From the NCBI RefSeq assembly GCF_902364025.1, contig NZ_CABJCG010000002.1:534308-598307 (forward strand): a stretch of 64,000 bases of DNA, read 5' to 3'. Position 1 is the stretch's first letter. Each line of letters begins with the position of its first letter. Positions 53,121 to 63,298 of this stretch are shown here, one piece after another. The stretch is from Enterocloster lavalensis (GTDB taxonomy: Bacteria > Bacillota > Clostridia > Lachnospirales > Lachnospiraceae). A program made the position numbers and the translations under genes. The notes beneath the pieces were generated by a model that was not told the DNA's origin, searched no databases, and saw only the letters and a list, made by a program, of their open reading frames with translations.

Positions 53121-53166
53121 AAGAATAAAGTCTTCAGAGATGGCTCTGAGGGTTTTATTGTTGGCA
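53121..53166 (+). repeat. Terminator-type repeat, copy B
   Basis: AAGAATAAAGTC and TTTTATTGTTGGCA flank a small hairpin (CTTCAGA/TCTGAG). Both flanks match copy A at 45371-45433 exactly, while the hairpin differs. It follows the PAPS-reductase-like gene. Confidence 0.7.
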
Positions 53167-53640
53167 CTAATTTTGCCAGCAATACATTTCTTAGTCTGAG
53201 ATACGAAAGGTATCTTCAAATCTATAAATCTATGATATAATTCGAATGCAGGGGAAGAGTGGGATGAAAGAACCAGTCATAAACTCTGATAAGGCAGGGA
53301 GGACAGCGTGTCCGCCTGGGGCCAATTCTGCCCTGTGGACATCATTTTTATACACTCGAGACATGTGGAGACGGTGGCGTTGATGACTCGGAATCCTTGA
53401 TTCTAGGCGGGGTTGCGGGATTATTTGGAGAATATGGAGTTGTGTTTTTGCGGATGGTGAGATGGATAAGTTTCCGCAGATAGGGGGGCGGGGATAACGC
53501 CAGAGAGTTTGAAAATGAGGGTTTTGTCGGGCAAAAGATACAATCTGGCAAAAGATATACTCTGTGGCAAAAGCCCATATAACATAAGCTTATGTATTTG
53601 TTAATTAATCTTTGCAATTATTTTATGGGGACAATAACGG
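53167..53640. other. Gene-free stretch before IS66 remnant
   Basis: About 470 bases with no credible gene on either strand. The longest frame (reverse, 53348-53617) is rich in Ser and Pro and has no ribosome-binding site. It may contain decayed sequence from an insertion whose left part is gone. Confidence 0.5.
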
Positions 53641-54012
53641 AAATATCTAAGGGGATTTCTGTCGGATGGCGAGGTTCCCATTGACAACAATGCCAGTGAG
53701 AGAGTAATCCGTGGATTTTGTATCGGCCGCAGGGACTGGCAGATGATCGATACAATAAATGGAGCAAAAAGCTCAGCTATCATCTACAGCATTGCGGAAA
53801 CAGCAAAGGCGAATCAATTAAAGCAATACGATTACTTTGAATATTTGTTGACAGAGATACCGAAACATATGGGCGGGAGGAGCAGAGACTTTATAGAGGA
53901 TTTGCTGCCATGGTCGCTGAAACTGCTAGAATCCATTCGTAAGCCAGTAAAGTAATATCGGGCCGTGAAAACGGCCTTTAGCGTGTTAGGCCACTGGCTA
54001 TGGAGCGTTTAC
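53641..54012 (+). pseudogene. IS66 transposase C-terminal fragment
   Basis: From about 53641 the frame encodes the end of an IS66-type transposase: YLRGFLSDGEVPIDNNASE, then RRDWQMIDTINGAKSSAII and LLTEIPKHM, stopping at 53955. The DDE catalytic core is absent apart from the final Glu region. The end GGAGCGTTTAC at 54002-54012 is the reverse complement of the usual IS66 terminal repeat (GTAARCGC). A hairpin GGCCGT-gaaa-ACGGCC precedes it. The left part was deleted. Confidence 0.85.
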
Positions 54013-54416
54013 AATGATAAGCGGTCTGTAAATCGATATAAAATATGTGATATTCATAATACCGAACCATCTTTTCTGAGGAAAAAGAATCAGTCAAAGA
54101 GGTATTGGGTTTTGGTTACATCATTATTAGCCACTTTTAACATATGAAGAGTGCTAAATGATGATATGGTAACATTTGATATTTATGGTGAGGCGTGAAG
54201 TCTTTTGGCTTTTGCGCCTTTACCTTAAGGAAATCCGAATTATATACGCTACCCACTGTGGAGTCAGTTGACACTTAACATGAAAGACCGTTCAGGAGAA
54301 CTTTGGTGTATAAAAATTTTGTAAGTATGTACTATGCGATGAAAGTTTGTGATAATTGTTTTTTGATTGAAGGCAGTTGATTTCCGTGATATACTTTACA
54401 AAACTGGCTTTATTAT
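54013..54416. other. Gene-free stretch before defence operon
   Basis: About 400 bases, AT-rich, with no clear gene, repeat or strong hairpin. It probably contains the promoter of the defence operon, though I could not find a well-spaced pair of boxes. Confidence 0.45.
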
Positions 54417-54653
54417 GTGCTATTGATAAGAAAGTTTCAGGTTAGAGGCTGGTTACAAAAAATATGGAAGTTATTTATAGATAAAGACATGAAGATGGAT
54501 CGGGAGTCTAAGGACCGGATAAGTCACTATATAATTAATAAACTTAACAAACGCGAGAACGTTAAGATTGATGCAATTGAAAAAACAAGCAGAACCCTGG
54601 ACTTACATATTGGGGCAATCGTTGGATTTATAAGAAAAAGAGATGATTATTAG
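54417..54653 (+). CDS. Small protein leading the defence operon
   Basis: 78 residues from GTG 54417, or 54 from ATG 54489. The C-terminal half is basic and helical (SHYIINKLNKRENVKID, then IGAIVGFIRKRDDY) and could be a small helix-turn-helix. No ribosome-binding site is convincing. It ends 32 bases before the MutL/MORC-type gene and may regulate the operon. Confidence 0.45.
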   Translation: MLLIRKFQVRGWLQKIWKLFIDKDMKMDRESKDRISHYIINKLNKRENVKIDAIEKTSRTLDLHIGAIVGFIRKRDDY

Positions 54654-54685
54654 CATACGTTATTTGAAAAAGGAGGAGCGGCAGA

Positions 54686-56155
54686 ATGCAAGAAAAAATA
54701 GTGGTTCCATATGCTCCGATTCTAATTGAATCAACCAGATCAATCGGTTATTCTTTCGAAGCTGCAGTGGCCGACATTATTGATAATAGCGTTAGTGCTG
54801 GAGCAACAGAAATTCGCATATGTTTTATGTCTCAGGATCCTCAGTGGCTGTGTATAGAAGATGATGGTTGGGGGATGACTGCAGATGAATTAGAGAGTGC
54901 TATGCGTTATGGCAGTCAGAGTTCTCAAAACACCAGAAGAAAAAATGATCTTGGCCGTTTTGGTCTTGGCCTGAAGATGGCGTCCTTGTCTCAATGCAGA
55001 AAAGTTACTGTACTTACAAAAAAAGATGGTACAATTTGTGCTGCTTGCTGGGATCTTGATTATATCGTTCAGCAGGGAAACTGGTCGTTGAAGTTTTTTG
55101 CTGAAGATGAAATTAAATGTATGCATGGCTGGCCGTGGTTAGATATGCATGATTCAGGAACTGTGGTTATCTGGGAACACTTTGACCGTTTAAAGCAAGG
55201 TTCATCGAAAGTTCAAAAGGCATTTGATGAAAAGATAGAGATTACCAGAAAACATGTTGCGTTGGTTTTTCATAGATTTCTTAGTGATGAGGGTCCTAAA
55301 AATCGCTTATCTATTTACTTTAATGGTGAAACCGTAACAGGGATAGATCCTTTCCTGACAAAGCATCCGGCTACCCAGCCGCTCAGTGAGCAGATTCTGA
55401 GGATAGGAACTGAAGAAATTCATGTAAAGCCATACGTTCTTCCCTACCTGAATAAAATGTCCAAGAAGGATTTGAACTCAATCGGAGGAAAGGATGAGCT
55501 GCGACAACAGCAAGGGTTTTACATATATCGGAGCAGAAGATTAATTATTTGGGGAACTTGGTTTCGCCTGATAAAACAGAATGAACTCGGAAAGCTTGCG
55601 AGAGTACGTGTTGATATCCCAAATTCTCTTGATTCTGTATGGGAGATTGATATTAAAAAATCAACAGCTTCCTTGCCTCACTTTATAAAAAAAAATCTGG
55701 CTGACATCGTAGAGAACACTGTTGGCAGAAGTGAAAGAGTTTATAAATATCGGGGAAGAAATGTTCAGTCAGATAATCTGATCCATATTTGGAATTTAAT
55801 TGATGAGCGTGGGAAACTGCAATACCAAATTAACCGGGAGTTACCAATACTGAATATGTTGGAGTATCATCTTGATGAAGAAGGATCTTCTCTGCTTGAG
55901 TCCTTTATCAAAATGATGGAAGATGCCTTCCCTTACGCCGATGTGTATTATCGAATGGCTAGGTCGGAAGCGGATATTACAGAAACTGTGCTCGATACAA
56001 ATGATGTTTACGCTATTGCAGATCAAATGATACAACAGGCTATTTCCACAGAAGCTAATGTTGGTGTTTTCCTTAAAACAATTGATAAAATGGATTTCTT
56101 TAAAAAGTATCCTAATGTTATACGTCAGATAAGAGAGGTGTATGGTAATGACTGA
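54686..56155 (+). CDS. MutL/MORC-type GHKL ATPase
   Basis: 489 residues. The ATPase motifs are ADIIDNSVSAGA near residue 29 (N box), EDDGWGM near 59 and LGRFGLGLKMAS near 90. The middle region contains an S5-like fold. The C-terminal part (about 360-489) is helical. ATP binding should drive dimer closure around DNA. Comparative genomics has linked such MutL/MORC relatives with Z1, PD-(D/E)XK, AIPR, methyltransferase and Vsr genes in restriction-modification operons, the exact set found here. AAAGGAGGAG precedes the ATG. It overlaps the next gene. Confidence 0.88.
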   Translation: MQEKIVVPYAPILIESTRSIGYSFEAAVADIIDNSVSAGATEIRICFMSQDPQWLCIEDDGWGMTADELESAMRYGSQSSQNTRRKNDLGRFGLGLKMASLSQCRKVTVLTKKDGTICAACWDLDYIVQQGNWSLKFFAEDEIKCMHGWPWLDMHDSGTVVIWEHFDRLKQGSSKVQKAFDEKIEITRKHVALVFHRFLSDEGPKNRLSIYFNGETVTGIDPFLTKHPATQPLSEQILRIGTEEIHVKPYVLPYLNKMSKKDLNSIGGKDELRQQQGFYIYRSRRLIIWGTWFRLIKQNELGKLARVRVDIPNSLDSVWEIDIKKSTASLPHFIKKNLADIVENTVGRSERVYKYRGRNVQSDNLIHIWNLIDERGKLQYQINRELPILNMLEYHLDEEGSSLLESFIKMMEDAFPYADVYYRMARSEADITETVLDTNDVYAIADQMIQQAISTEANVGVFLKTIDKMDFFKKYPNVIRQIREVYGND

Positions 56156-58943
56156 AATACAGAAGAATATAGTCGGAAAAGTCTTGATGGACGCTGGTGT
56201 AATGGCTAGTCCTGTCACGGAAGCGTGGATTAATATGATGGTAAATTCCTATGAGATGCAGGGTACCCTTATGGGCACCTCTCCGTTAACGGAAATGGAA
56301 AAGGATGAAATAATAAACACTCTTCATGCCTCTTTATTCGTGCGGATCGACAGAGGGCATTGTCTGAAGGAAAAAGATCATACCCCGTGGTACATGGCTG
56401 CGAAAGCAGAACTACCCAGCAATTTTTGGGATCGTTATAGGATTTATCTTCAAAAAGAGCAACACTGGAATAAGGATACTGTAAATGAACTGGACAAAAC
56501 AACTGATGATATAATGGATCTTTTAGGCAATCCCGATTCAGCGAACGGTTTTTTATACAGAGGTCTTTGCATAGGTGATGTTCAGTCGGGGAAAACATCT
56601 ACATATATAGGATTAATTAACAAGGCAGCTGACGCTCATTATCGTGTGATAATTTTGCTGACTGGAACGATAGAGAAACTCAGAAGACAGACTCAGCAGC
56701 GAATTGATGAGGGCTTTATTGGACTGGATAGCTATGCCTTTACTCTGGAAAAGGACAGTGTTCAGGTTGGTGTAGGCGCCATTGATCCAAGTACAAGTGG
56801 ATGGGCTGTGACTTCTACCACAAGTGATTTTAATGCTGCAACAGCAAAAAAAATCGTAGGCCAGCTTTCAAATATAAATGCTCCTGTGATTTTTGTACTA
56901 AAGAAAAATAAAAGTGTTTTGGAAAAGCTGGAGCACTGGCTCCGCTTTTATAATGCTAATAAAACAACGAAAAAAATTGATTTGCCGATGCTGCTCATTG
57001 ATGATGAGGCGGATAATGCTTCTGTGAATACAAAGAAATATGGTGAAGTTACTGCCATTAACAAGGGGATACGAAAGCTTCTGGTCTTGTTTGAAAAGGC
57101 AAATTACGTCGGATTTACAGCAACGCCATATGCGAATATTTTTATTGATCCTGACACTAAACAAGAGATGATTGATCACGATTTGTTTCCGCGTGACTTT
57201 ATTTATGCTCTCGAGTCTCCTTCAAATTATATAGGGGCTAGATCAATATTTGGAGATGATGCGCCCTATGGCTATATGTTGGAATCAAATAATGATTGTG
57301 AGTTGGCGTTGCCAATGAGGCATAGTAAGGAAGATGTGCTTGTATATATGCCAGAGAGCATGGAGGAAGCCATTGCATGCTTCTTTGTTTGTAATGCCAT
57401 CAGGGACCTTCGGGGGGATACGAAATCCCATCGAACAATGATGATTAATATATCCCGGTTTATTGCTGTCCAGAATCAGATTGCAAAGCTTGTTGACAGT
57501 TACGTTCGAGAAGCCAAAAGAGAAATTCGTAATTATTATCTGGCTGGAGAGGAAGCGCTTCAATTTGACATCTTTAAACTAATGAAAATGGTGTATGACA
57601 AGTATTATATGGGAGTTGCATCAGTTTCTGGGTTTAGTGATTTAAAACACTTTTCATGGGAACAGATTCAGGAAACAATATACCCATCTGTATCGCGTAT
57701 AGAAGTCAGGGCCATTAATGGTGGAAACGCCTCGAAAAATTTGGATTATGAAAAGTATGAAAAGGAGCCGGATGATATCGGCTTACGACTTATTGCAGTC
57801 GGTGGACTGAGCCTGTCCAGGGGATTGACGCTCGAGGGCTTGTCCACGAGTTATTTCTACAGAAATTCATCTATGTATGACACGCTTATGCAGATGGGAA
57901 GATGGTTTGGTTATCGGGGAAAATACAGAGATCTGTGTAAAATCTGGATGCCAGATGAGTCGATGGCCTGGTATTCATATATATCAATGGCGACTGATAA
58001 ACTGCGCGATGAAGTTCGTCGAATGCAGAACGATGATATGACGCCCACTGATTTTGGCCTAGCAGTAAGAGCCGATATACAGGGGCTTTTGGTTACTGCC
58101 AGAAATAAGATGCGTACTGCAAAAGATTATGAAACTGTAGTGAACTTTAGTGGTGAAGTAGTCGAAACCAGATACATACATAGTTCTGAAGATATTCTCA
58201 GAAGAAACTATGAAGAAACAGAGGCCTTTCTTTTGGATATAGCCGAGACCTGTCCGGTACATAGAAACGATCCTGGGCTTGCTCTTAAAAGCAACCAGTA
58301 TCTCAATGTCCCCAAGGAAAAGATTATTGATTTCCTGAGTGTTTTCTCTGCACATACGCTTAATATTGATTTTTCTGTTACGGAGCTTCTCACAATTTTT
58401 CGTGAAGATGATCAGAAAATATTTGACAAATGGGATGTTCTGATTGCTGGTGGTTTGAGCGTTACAGAGTCCTTTTCTATTGCAGGTTTAACAATTCCGC
58501 CGGTTAAGCGTGGGTTTGCTTTCCGTAAGGATACAAAATCATTACAGATGTCTGGCAAGAACTCCCGATTGGGTAGTAAGGATCTCGCTAAAGGTGGTCT
58601 GACAAAGGATATTGTTAAGCAGATGGAGGTAGGTCAGGAGGGAGGCAAGACTCTTAGCGAAGATTTTTATTTTAATACTGGAATAAAGAGAAATCCGCTG
58701 ATGGTAATCTATCCGATAAAACTCTTAATTAAACCAGGGGACAAGGATTATGAAATAAAAATGAAAATTGCAGCTGCCATTGATTTTCCGATTATTGGTC
58801 TGAGTATAGGTATCCCTCGTATCAATGGTAAAAAGAAAGAAATAATTAGATATAAGATCAATAAGCAAAAGTGGATGGAACTGTTTGGCGCAGATGATAT
58901 TGAGGATTTTGATGAAGTGGATGAGACAATTACGGAGGAATAA
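56142..58943 (+). CDS. Z1-domain helicase-like ATPase
   Basis: 933 residues. Walker A is GDVQSGKTSTY near residue 145, the Asp-Glu box is LLIDDEADNAS near 285, and the second RecA-like part has LSRGLTLEGL near 560 and QMGRWFGYRG near 583 (the Z1 domain signature). The protein should be a superfamily-2 DNA translocase of the restriction complex. Starts at 56142 and 56148 are both possible after GAGAGGTG. It ends two bases before the nuclease gene, showing tight coupling. Confidence 0.9.
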   Translation: MVMTEIQKNIVGKVLMDAGVMASPVTEAWINMMVNSYEMQGTLMGTSPLTEMEKDEIINTLHASLFVRIDRGHCLKEKDHTPWYMAAKAELPSNFWDRYRIYLQKEQHWNKDTVNELDKTTDDIMDLLGNPDSANGFLYRGLCIGDVQSGKTSTYIGLINKAADAHYRVIILLTGTIEKLRRQTQQRIDEGFIGLDSYAFTLEKDSVQVGVGAIDPSTSGWAVTSTTSDFNAATAKKIVGQLSNINAPVIFVLKKNKSVLEKLEHWLRFYNANKTTKKIDLPMLLIDDEADNASVNTKKYGEVTAINKGIRKLLVLFEKANYVGFTATPYANIFIDPDTKQEMIDHDLFPRDFIYALESPSNYIGARSIFGDDAPYGYMLESNNDCELALPMRHSKEDVLVYMPESMEEAIACFFVCNAIRDLRGDTKSHRTMMINISRFIAVQNQIAKLVDSYVREAKREIRNYYLAGEEALQFDIFKLMKMVYDKYYMGVASVSGFSDLKHFSWEQIQETIYPSVSRIEVRAINGGNASKNLDYEKYEKEPDDIGLRLIAVGGLSLSRGLTLEGLSTSYFYRNSSMYDTLMQMGRWFGYRGKYRDLCKIWMPDESMAWYSYISMATDKLRDEVRRMQNDDMTPTDFGLAVRADIQGLLVTARNKMRTAKDYETVVNFSGEVVETRYIHSSEDILRRNYEETEAFLLDIAETCPVHRNDPGLALKSNQYLNVPKEKIIDFLSVFSAHTLNIDFSVTELLTIFREDDQKIFDKWDVLIAGGLSVTESFSIAGLTIPPVKRGFAFRKDTKSLQMSGKNSRLGSKDLAKGGLTKDIVKQMEVGQEGGKTLSEDFYFNTGIKRNPLMVIYPIKLLIKPGDKDYEIKMKIAAAIDFPIIGLSIGIPRINGKKKEIIRYKINKQKWMELFGADDIEDFDEVDETITEE

Positions 58944-58945
58944 AG

Positions 58946-59875
58946 ATGAATGATTTACGTGATCTATTCAATTCTACGACAGAAACTGAGTCGTATCAAA
59001 GAGTTGATAACACACATCCTCTGGATCTATATGTGGGTGTAGATGAATATTTACGCTGGACATTTCTACTCGTATGCGAGGCACGGCCTCATCAACTATC
59101 GTCATCCGGGATGATTCTTGCTAGAATCGGATACCGTCAGGATGAAAGATGGACTGTATCGTTGTCTTTAATGAAAGAGGAATATCAGGATATGTTTATC
59201 CTGCTTTGTGGGGATATTATTGAGTCGTCCAGAATGATACGTAACAAGCGCAAAGGTGTCAAATTTATAGTTAAGAGGTATAACGAATGGAAAGATATGC
59301 TGGCGAATTCCAGGAAAGGCCTTTTGTCACCGGAGGAGATTAAAGGTCTTTTAGGAGAAATGTATTTTCTGGATAGTGAATTGATAAAACGTTATGGTTC
59401 CGAAAAGTCAGTCATGTCATGGACTGGACCTCGGGCAGTACATCAGGATTTCGTTATTGATGATACCTGGTATGAGGTCAAAACATTATCCAGTAACAAG
59501 GATGAGGTGAAAATTTCATCAGTAGAGCAACTTGACAGTAATCAGGAAGGAAAGTTAATTGTTGTCTTTGCTGATAAAACCAGCAGAACAAATGTGAATG
59601 CTCTGAATTTAAATGTGCTTTATATGAAAATCCTGACTCAGATTTTGGATGATGATGTAAAGGCTGAGTTTTGCAACATGCTTTTTCAATATGGGTATTA
59701 TTTGCGTCCAGAGTATGAGGATATTGAGTACACCTTTGAGATAAAGGGGCTCCAGCATTATCTTGTTACGGAGACATTCCCTTGCTTTCGAAGAAGAAAT
59801 ATTCCAGCGAATATAACTAAGGTTAGTTATTATATTTCTCTTTCGGCGATTGAAGTTTACAGAGAGGAGACGTAG
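58946..59875 (+). CDS. PD-(D/E)XK nuclease
   Basis: 309 residues. The nuclease core has Glu in LLGEMYFLD near residue 136, Asp in HQDFVID near 170 and WYEVKTLSS near 181 (the ExK motif). It matches the PD-(D/E)XK motif protein (DUF4420-like) that goes with Z1 genes. It is probably the cutting subunit of the system. It sits between the Z1 and AIPR genes with gaps of two bases, so one transcript is certain. Confidence 0.88.
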   Translation: MNDLRDLFNSTTETESYQRVDNTHPLDLYVGVDEYLRWTFLLVCEARPHQLSSSGMILARIGYRQDERWTVSLSLMKEEYQDMFILLCGDIIESSRMIRNKRKGVKFIVKRYNEWKDMLANSRKGLLSPEEIKGLLGEMYFLDSELIKRYGSEKSVMSWTGPRAVHQDFVIDDTWYEVKTLSSNKDEVKISSVEQLDSNQEGKLIVVFADKTSRTNVNALNLNVLYMKILTQILDDDVKAEFCNMLFQYGYYLRPEYEDIEYTFEIKGLQHYLVTETFPCFRRRNIPANITKVSYYISLSAIEVYREET

Positions 59876-59877
59876 GA

Positions 59878-61950
59878 ATGGAATTAAGCGAGTTCCGGGC
59901 AGGCATTATGGATGATGTCCATTTTAATGCTTCCATAAATGGAACCTCTCCCAGAGAGGAATTTCTGGCTTTGTATGCAGGTATACTTGTTGAGGCCGAA
60001 GAACTGGAAGATTTTGAACAATTAGCATATGAAGGAATTGGTTCTCGTAACAGAAAGATTCAGATTGACGGCTATTATTATAGCGAGATTGATAATTGTC
60101 TGAACATAATCATATGCCCTTTTATAGATAGTATTGAGATACAGTCATTAACAGCTACAGAAGCTGAGAACCAATTTAGACGCGCCCGGGCTTTCATAGA
60201 GGAAGCACGCTCTGGTTTTATTCAGAAATATGCTGAAGAAAGTTCACCTGGATATGGGCTAGCGCTGGATGTTCAGAAGAGATTTAGCAGTGTAACAAAA
60301 ATTAAATTTTATATTATTACAGATATGGTAATGAGTAACCGTATCCGTGAAATTCAAAGCACCTCACTTGGTAATTCAGTAGCTGAATATCACATTTGGG
60401 ATATTTCACGTTTGCAGAATCTGCAGGAATCCAAAACCGGCAAAGAGGAAATCGTCATTGATCTGAAGGAGTTTTCAGAGCAAGGTATTCCGTGCCTTGA
60501 GGCTGGATCGAATAATGAATATACGGCTTACCTTTGCAGTATTCCAGGTGCGATACTGGCAGATTTATATAACAGATATGGGGGAAGATTGCTGGAAGGG
60601 AATGTGCGATCCTTTTTGTCAGCTAAAGGAAAGATAAACAAGGAAATACGAAATACAATTCTGAACAGACCTGAGATGTTTTTTGCTTATAATAACGGTA
60701 TTGCTGCAACCGCCTACGCAGTGAAGGTTGAATACGGAGCTGCGTGTCCCTATATAACAGAAATTACATCTTTGCAGATTGTTAATGGTGGCCAAACGAC
60801 AGTATCTTTAGCTGCAGTTGCTGTTAATGATAAAAGTAAAGCGCTTGATTTGAAGAATATTTATGTACCGATGAAACTTTCGGTTGTGACCCCTGAGAAA
60901 GCTATGGAATTGATTCCTAATATAGCTAAGTATGCAAATAAACAAAACAAAGTAAGTGATGCCGACTTCTTTTCCAATCATGCGTTCCATATTCGTATGG
61001 AAGATTTATCGCGTCGTATTCTTGCACCTGCTGTTATGGGAAATCAGTTTGGTACACGCTGGTATTATGAGCGTACCAGAGGACAATATAAGCAGGAACA
61101 GGCAAGAATGACAAGAGTCCAAAAAGATAAGTTTGTAATTCAGAATCCTAAAACTCAATTATTTACAAAAACAGATCTTGCCAAGTTTGTTAATATTTAT
61201 CGACAGCTACCACATCATGTTAGCACAGGTGCTCAAAAAAACTTTATTCGGTTTGCAGAGTGGGCAAGTGAAGCATGGGAGAAGAACGAGACAGACTTTA
61301 ACGAAGCATTTTTTCGAAAAATAGTATGCCTCAATATTTTATATAAAAAGTCAGATTATCTTGTGAAGCATGCTTCTTGGTATGAGATGGGATATAAGGC
61401 GCAGGTGGTTACATATACACTCTCATATCTGTTTTATACTATTGAGCAAAGGCCTGGCGATGTGGTGCTGGACTTTCGGTCAATCTGGAATAACCAGAAT
61501 ATTTCGCATGCTCTTGAATTGCAATTGGAACAGATTGCAGAAATAATGTATAATCACCTGGTGTCACCAAACAGAGAGGTAGAGAATGTGACTGAATGGG
61601 CAAAGCGAGAGGCTTGCTGGAAAATGGCAAAGCAGATAGAGGTTCCACTAAGTGATAAGTTTTTGTCAGAGCTTATGCCTGCGTGCGAGGAGCAGGAAGA
61701 AAATCGAAATGCAGGGAAAGAGCAACGGCTACAAAATAAAGCGTCTCTGATGATTCAGGTAGCGGAGTATGGAGCGGACAAATGGAAGGTTCTGCTCGAA
61801 TGGGGTACAGCCAATCATATCTTTACACCACAGGAAATTTCATTTATAAGGGCGGCTGTTTCTATGGAGGAAGGAAAATTTCCAAGCGAAAAGCAGTGCA
61901 TAAAGATCATGCAACTCCTCAAAAAAGCAAAAGAAGAGGGGGTTGAGTAA
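59878..61950 (+). CDS. AIPR-family abortive-infection protein
   Basis: 690 residues. The AIPR domain spans about 230-560 with FAYNNGIAATA near 269 and LQIVNGGQTTVSLA near 300, both characteristic. AIPR proteins take part in phage resistance with restriction-like operons; the biochemical role is unclear. The C-terminal 100 residues are charged and helical. The start is behind GAGGAGACG. It ends 76 bases before the methyltransferase. Confidence 0.9.
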   Translation: MELSEFRAGIMDDVHFNASINGTSPREEFLALYAGILVEAEELEDFEQLAYEGIGSRNRKIQIDGYYYSEIDNCLNIIICPFIDSIEIQSLTATEAENQFRRARAFIEEARSGFIQKYAEESSPGYGLALDVQKRFSSVTKIKFYIITDMVMSNRIREIQSTSLGNSVAEYHIWDISRLQNLQESKTGKEEIVIDLKEFSEQGIPCLEAGSNNEYTAYLCSIPGAILADLYNRYGGRLLEGNVRSFLSAKGKINKEIRNTILNRPEMFFAYNNGIAATAYAVKVEYGAACPYITEITSLQIVNGGQTTVSLAAVAVNDKSKALDLKNIYVPMKLSVVTPEKAMELIPNIAKYANKQNKVSDADFFSNHAFHIRMEDLSRRILAPAVMGNQFGTRWYYERTRGQYKQEQARMTRVQKDKFVIQNPKTQLFTKTDLAKFVNIYRQLPHHVSTGAQKNFIRFAEWASEAWEKNETDFNEAFFRKIVCLNILYKKSDYLVKHASWYEMGYKAQVVTYTLSYLFYTIEQRPGDVVLDFRSIWNNQNISHALELQLEQIAEIMYNHLVSPNREVENVTEWAKREACWKMAKQIEVPLSDKFLSELMPACEEQEENRNAGKEQRLQNKASLMIQVAEYGADKWKVLLEWGTANHIFTPQEISFIRAAVSMEEGKFPSEKQCIKIMQLLKKAKEEGVE

Positions 61951-62026
61951 CAGGTCTGGATAAATAAACCGAGAATATGCCAGCGCCATATTCATAAAAA
62001 GTCAGCGTTGAGAAAGGGTGTTTTTT

Positions 62027-63286
62027 ATGCTAAATTATCTGGATTTGTTTGCCGGAGCGGGAGGCTTGTCTGAAGGATTTATTCAGGCAGGCTATGCCCC
62101 TGTTGCCCATGTTGAAATGGATGAAGCTGCTTGCTTTACGCTAAAAACCAGAGCTGCATATTATTGGTTGAAGGCAAAAAACAGATTAGATATTTATAAA
62201 AGTTATGTTTGTGGTGAGATTACCAGGGAGGCTTTTTATAAGTTGGTGCCAGAGCAGGTACTTAATGCTGTTCTTAATTATGAGATATCTGAAGATATAT
62301 TGCCAGTCATATTTGAGAAAATAGATACCTGTCTGGACGGGGAAAAACTTGATCTTATAGTAGGTGGACCGCCATGTCAGGCTTATTCTCTTGTTGGGCG
62401 AGCGCGTTCTGAAAATGGAATGGTTGGTGATAAGCGGAATTATCTTTACAAGTTATATGCAAAGTTCCTAAAACGTTACAAGCCTCGTTTTTTCGTATTT
62501 GAAAACGTAACAGGATTGTTGTCAGCAAAAGAAAATGACGGAAACTATCATTTTGATAACATGCGTGCACTATTTAGAAAATGCGGTTATTCTACAGAGT
62601 ATAAGATACTGAATGCTACTGATTACGGAGTTTTGCAAAACAGGAAAAGAATAATTCTGCTTGGAAAGTATGGTGTGGATGAAAAAAACTTTTATCCGGA
62701 TATTCCGGTAGTTGAAAGTGTAGGTATTACTGTTTCTGAAATCTTTAAGGATTTACCAGCTCTGCATGCTGGTGAAGGTATTTACGGCCCGGTTGATGTA
62801 CTTCCGTATACCGGAAAGTATCTCTATGATGCCGGCATTAAAGATACAGACTATATCACATTTCATAACGCCAGACCACATATAGAACAGGATTTAAAGA
62901 TATATAAATTAGTAGTTGAAACATGGAATAGGGAACATAAACGCATTGATTATTCGGAATTGCCCGAAGAACTAAAAAGTCATAAGAACACTACAGCATT
63001 TCTGGATCGCTTTAAGGTCGTGGCGGGTGATCTTCCATACTCACAGACAGTTGTGGCACATATTTCGAGAGATGGGCATTACTATATTCATCCCGATGCT
63101 GATCAGAATCGTTCTCTAACGCCGCGTGAAGTTGCGAGACTTCAAACTTTTCCTGATAGTTATTATTTTGAATCCAGGAATGCAGTTCCGGGAAGGACTG
63201 CCGCTTTTAGACAAATAGGGAACGCTGTTCCTGTCAGGCTGGCGTATAGTGTTGCTAGGGCGTTGAAGGATTTAATGGATGAGTGA
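62027..63286 (+). CDS. Cytosine-C5 DNA methyltransferase
   Basis: 419 residues. Motif I is LDLFAGAGGLSEGF at the N-terminus, the catalytic Cys is in GGPPCQAYSLVG near residue 116, ENVTGLL near 158 and QNRKRI near 205 follow, and the last motif is QIGNAVPVRLAY. The target-recognition region is about 235-345; the site cannot be read from sequence. It should protect the host DNA from the nuclease of this operon. ATG 62027 is nine bases after AAAGGG. Vsr follows. Confidence 0.93.
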   Translation: MLNYLDLFAGAGGLSEGFIQAGYAPVAHVEMDEAACFTLKTRAAYYWLKAKNRLDIYKSYVCGEITREAFYKLVPEQVLNAVLNYEISEDILPVIFEKIDTCLDGEKLDLIVGGPPCQAYSLVGRARSENGMVGDKRNYLYKLYAKFLKRYKPRFFVFENVTGLLSAKENDGNYHFDNMRALFRKCGYSTEYKILNATDYGVLQNRKRIILLGKYGVDEKNFYPDIPVVESVGITVSEIFKDLPALHAGEGIYGPVDVLPYTGKYLYDAGIKDTDYITFHNARPHIEQDLKIYKLVVETWNREHKRIDYSELPEELKSHKNTTAFLDRFKVVAGDLPYSQTVVAHISRDGHYYIHPDADQNRSLTPREVARLQTFPDSYYFESRNAVPGRTAAFRQIGNAVPVRLAYSVARALKDLMDE

Positions 63287-63298
63287 GGTGGCAGTTCT

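Noticed and set aside
53348..53617. 89-residue reverse frame beside the IS66 remnant
   Set aside because: Low-complexity Ser/Pro content and no ribosome-binding site.
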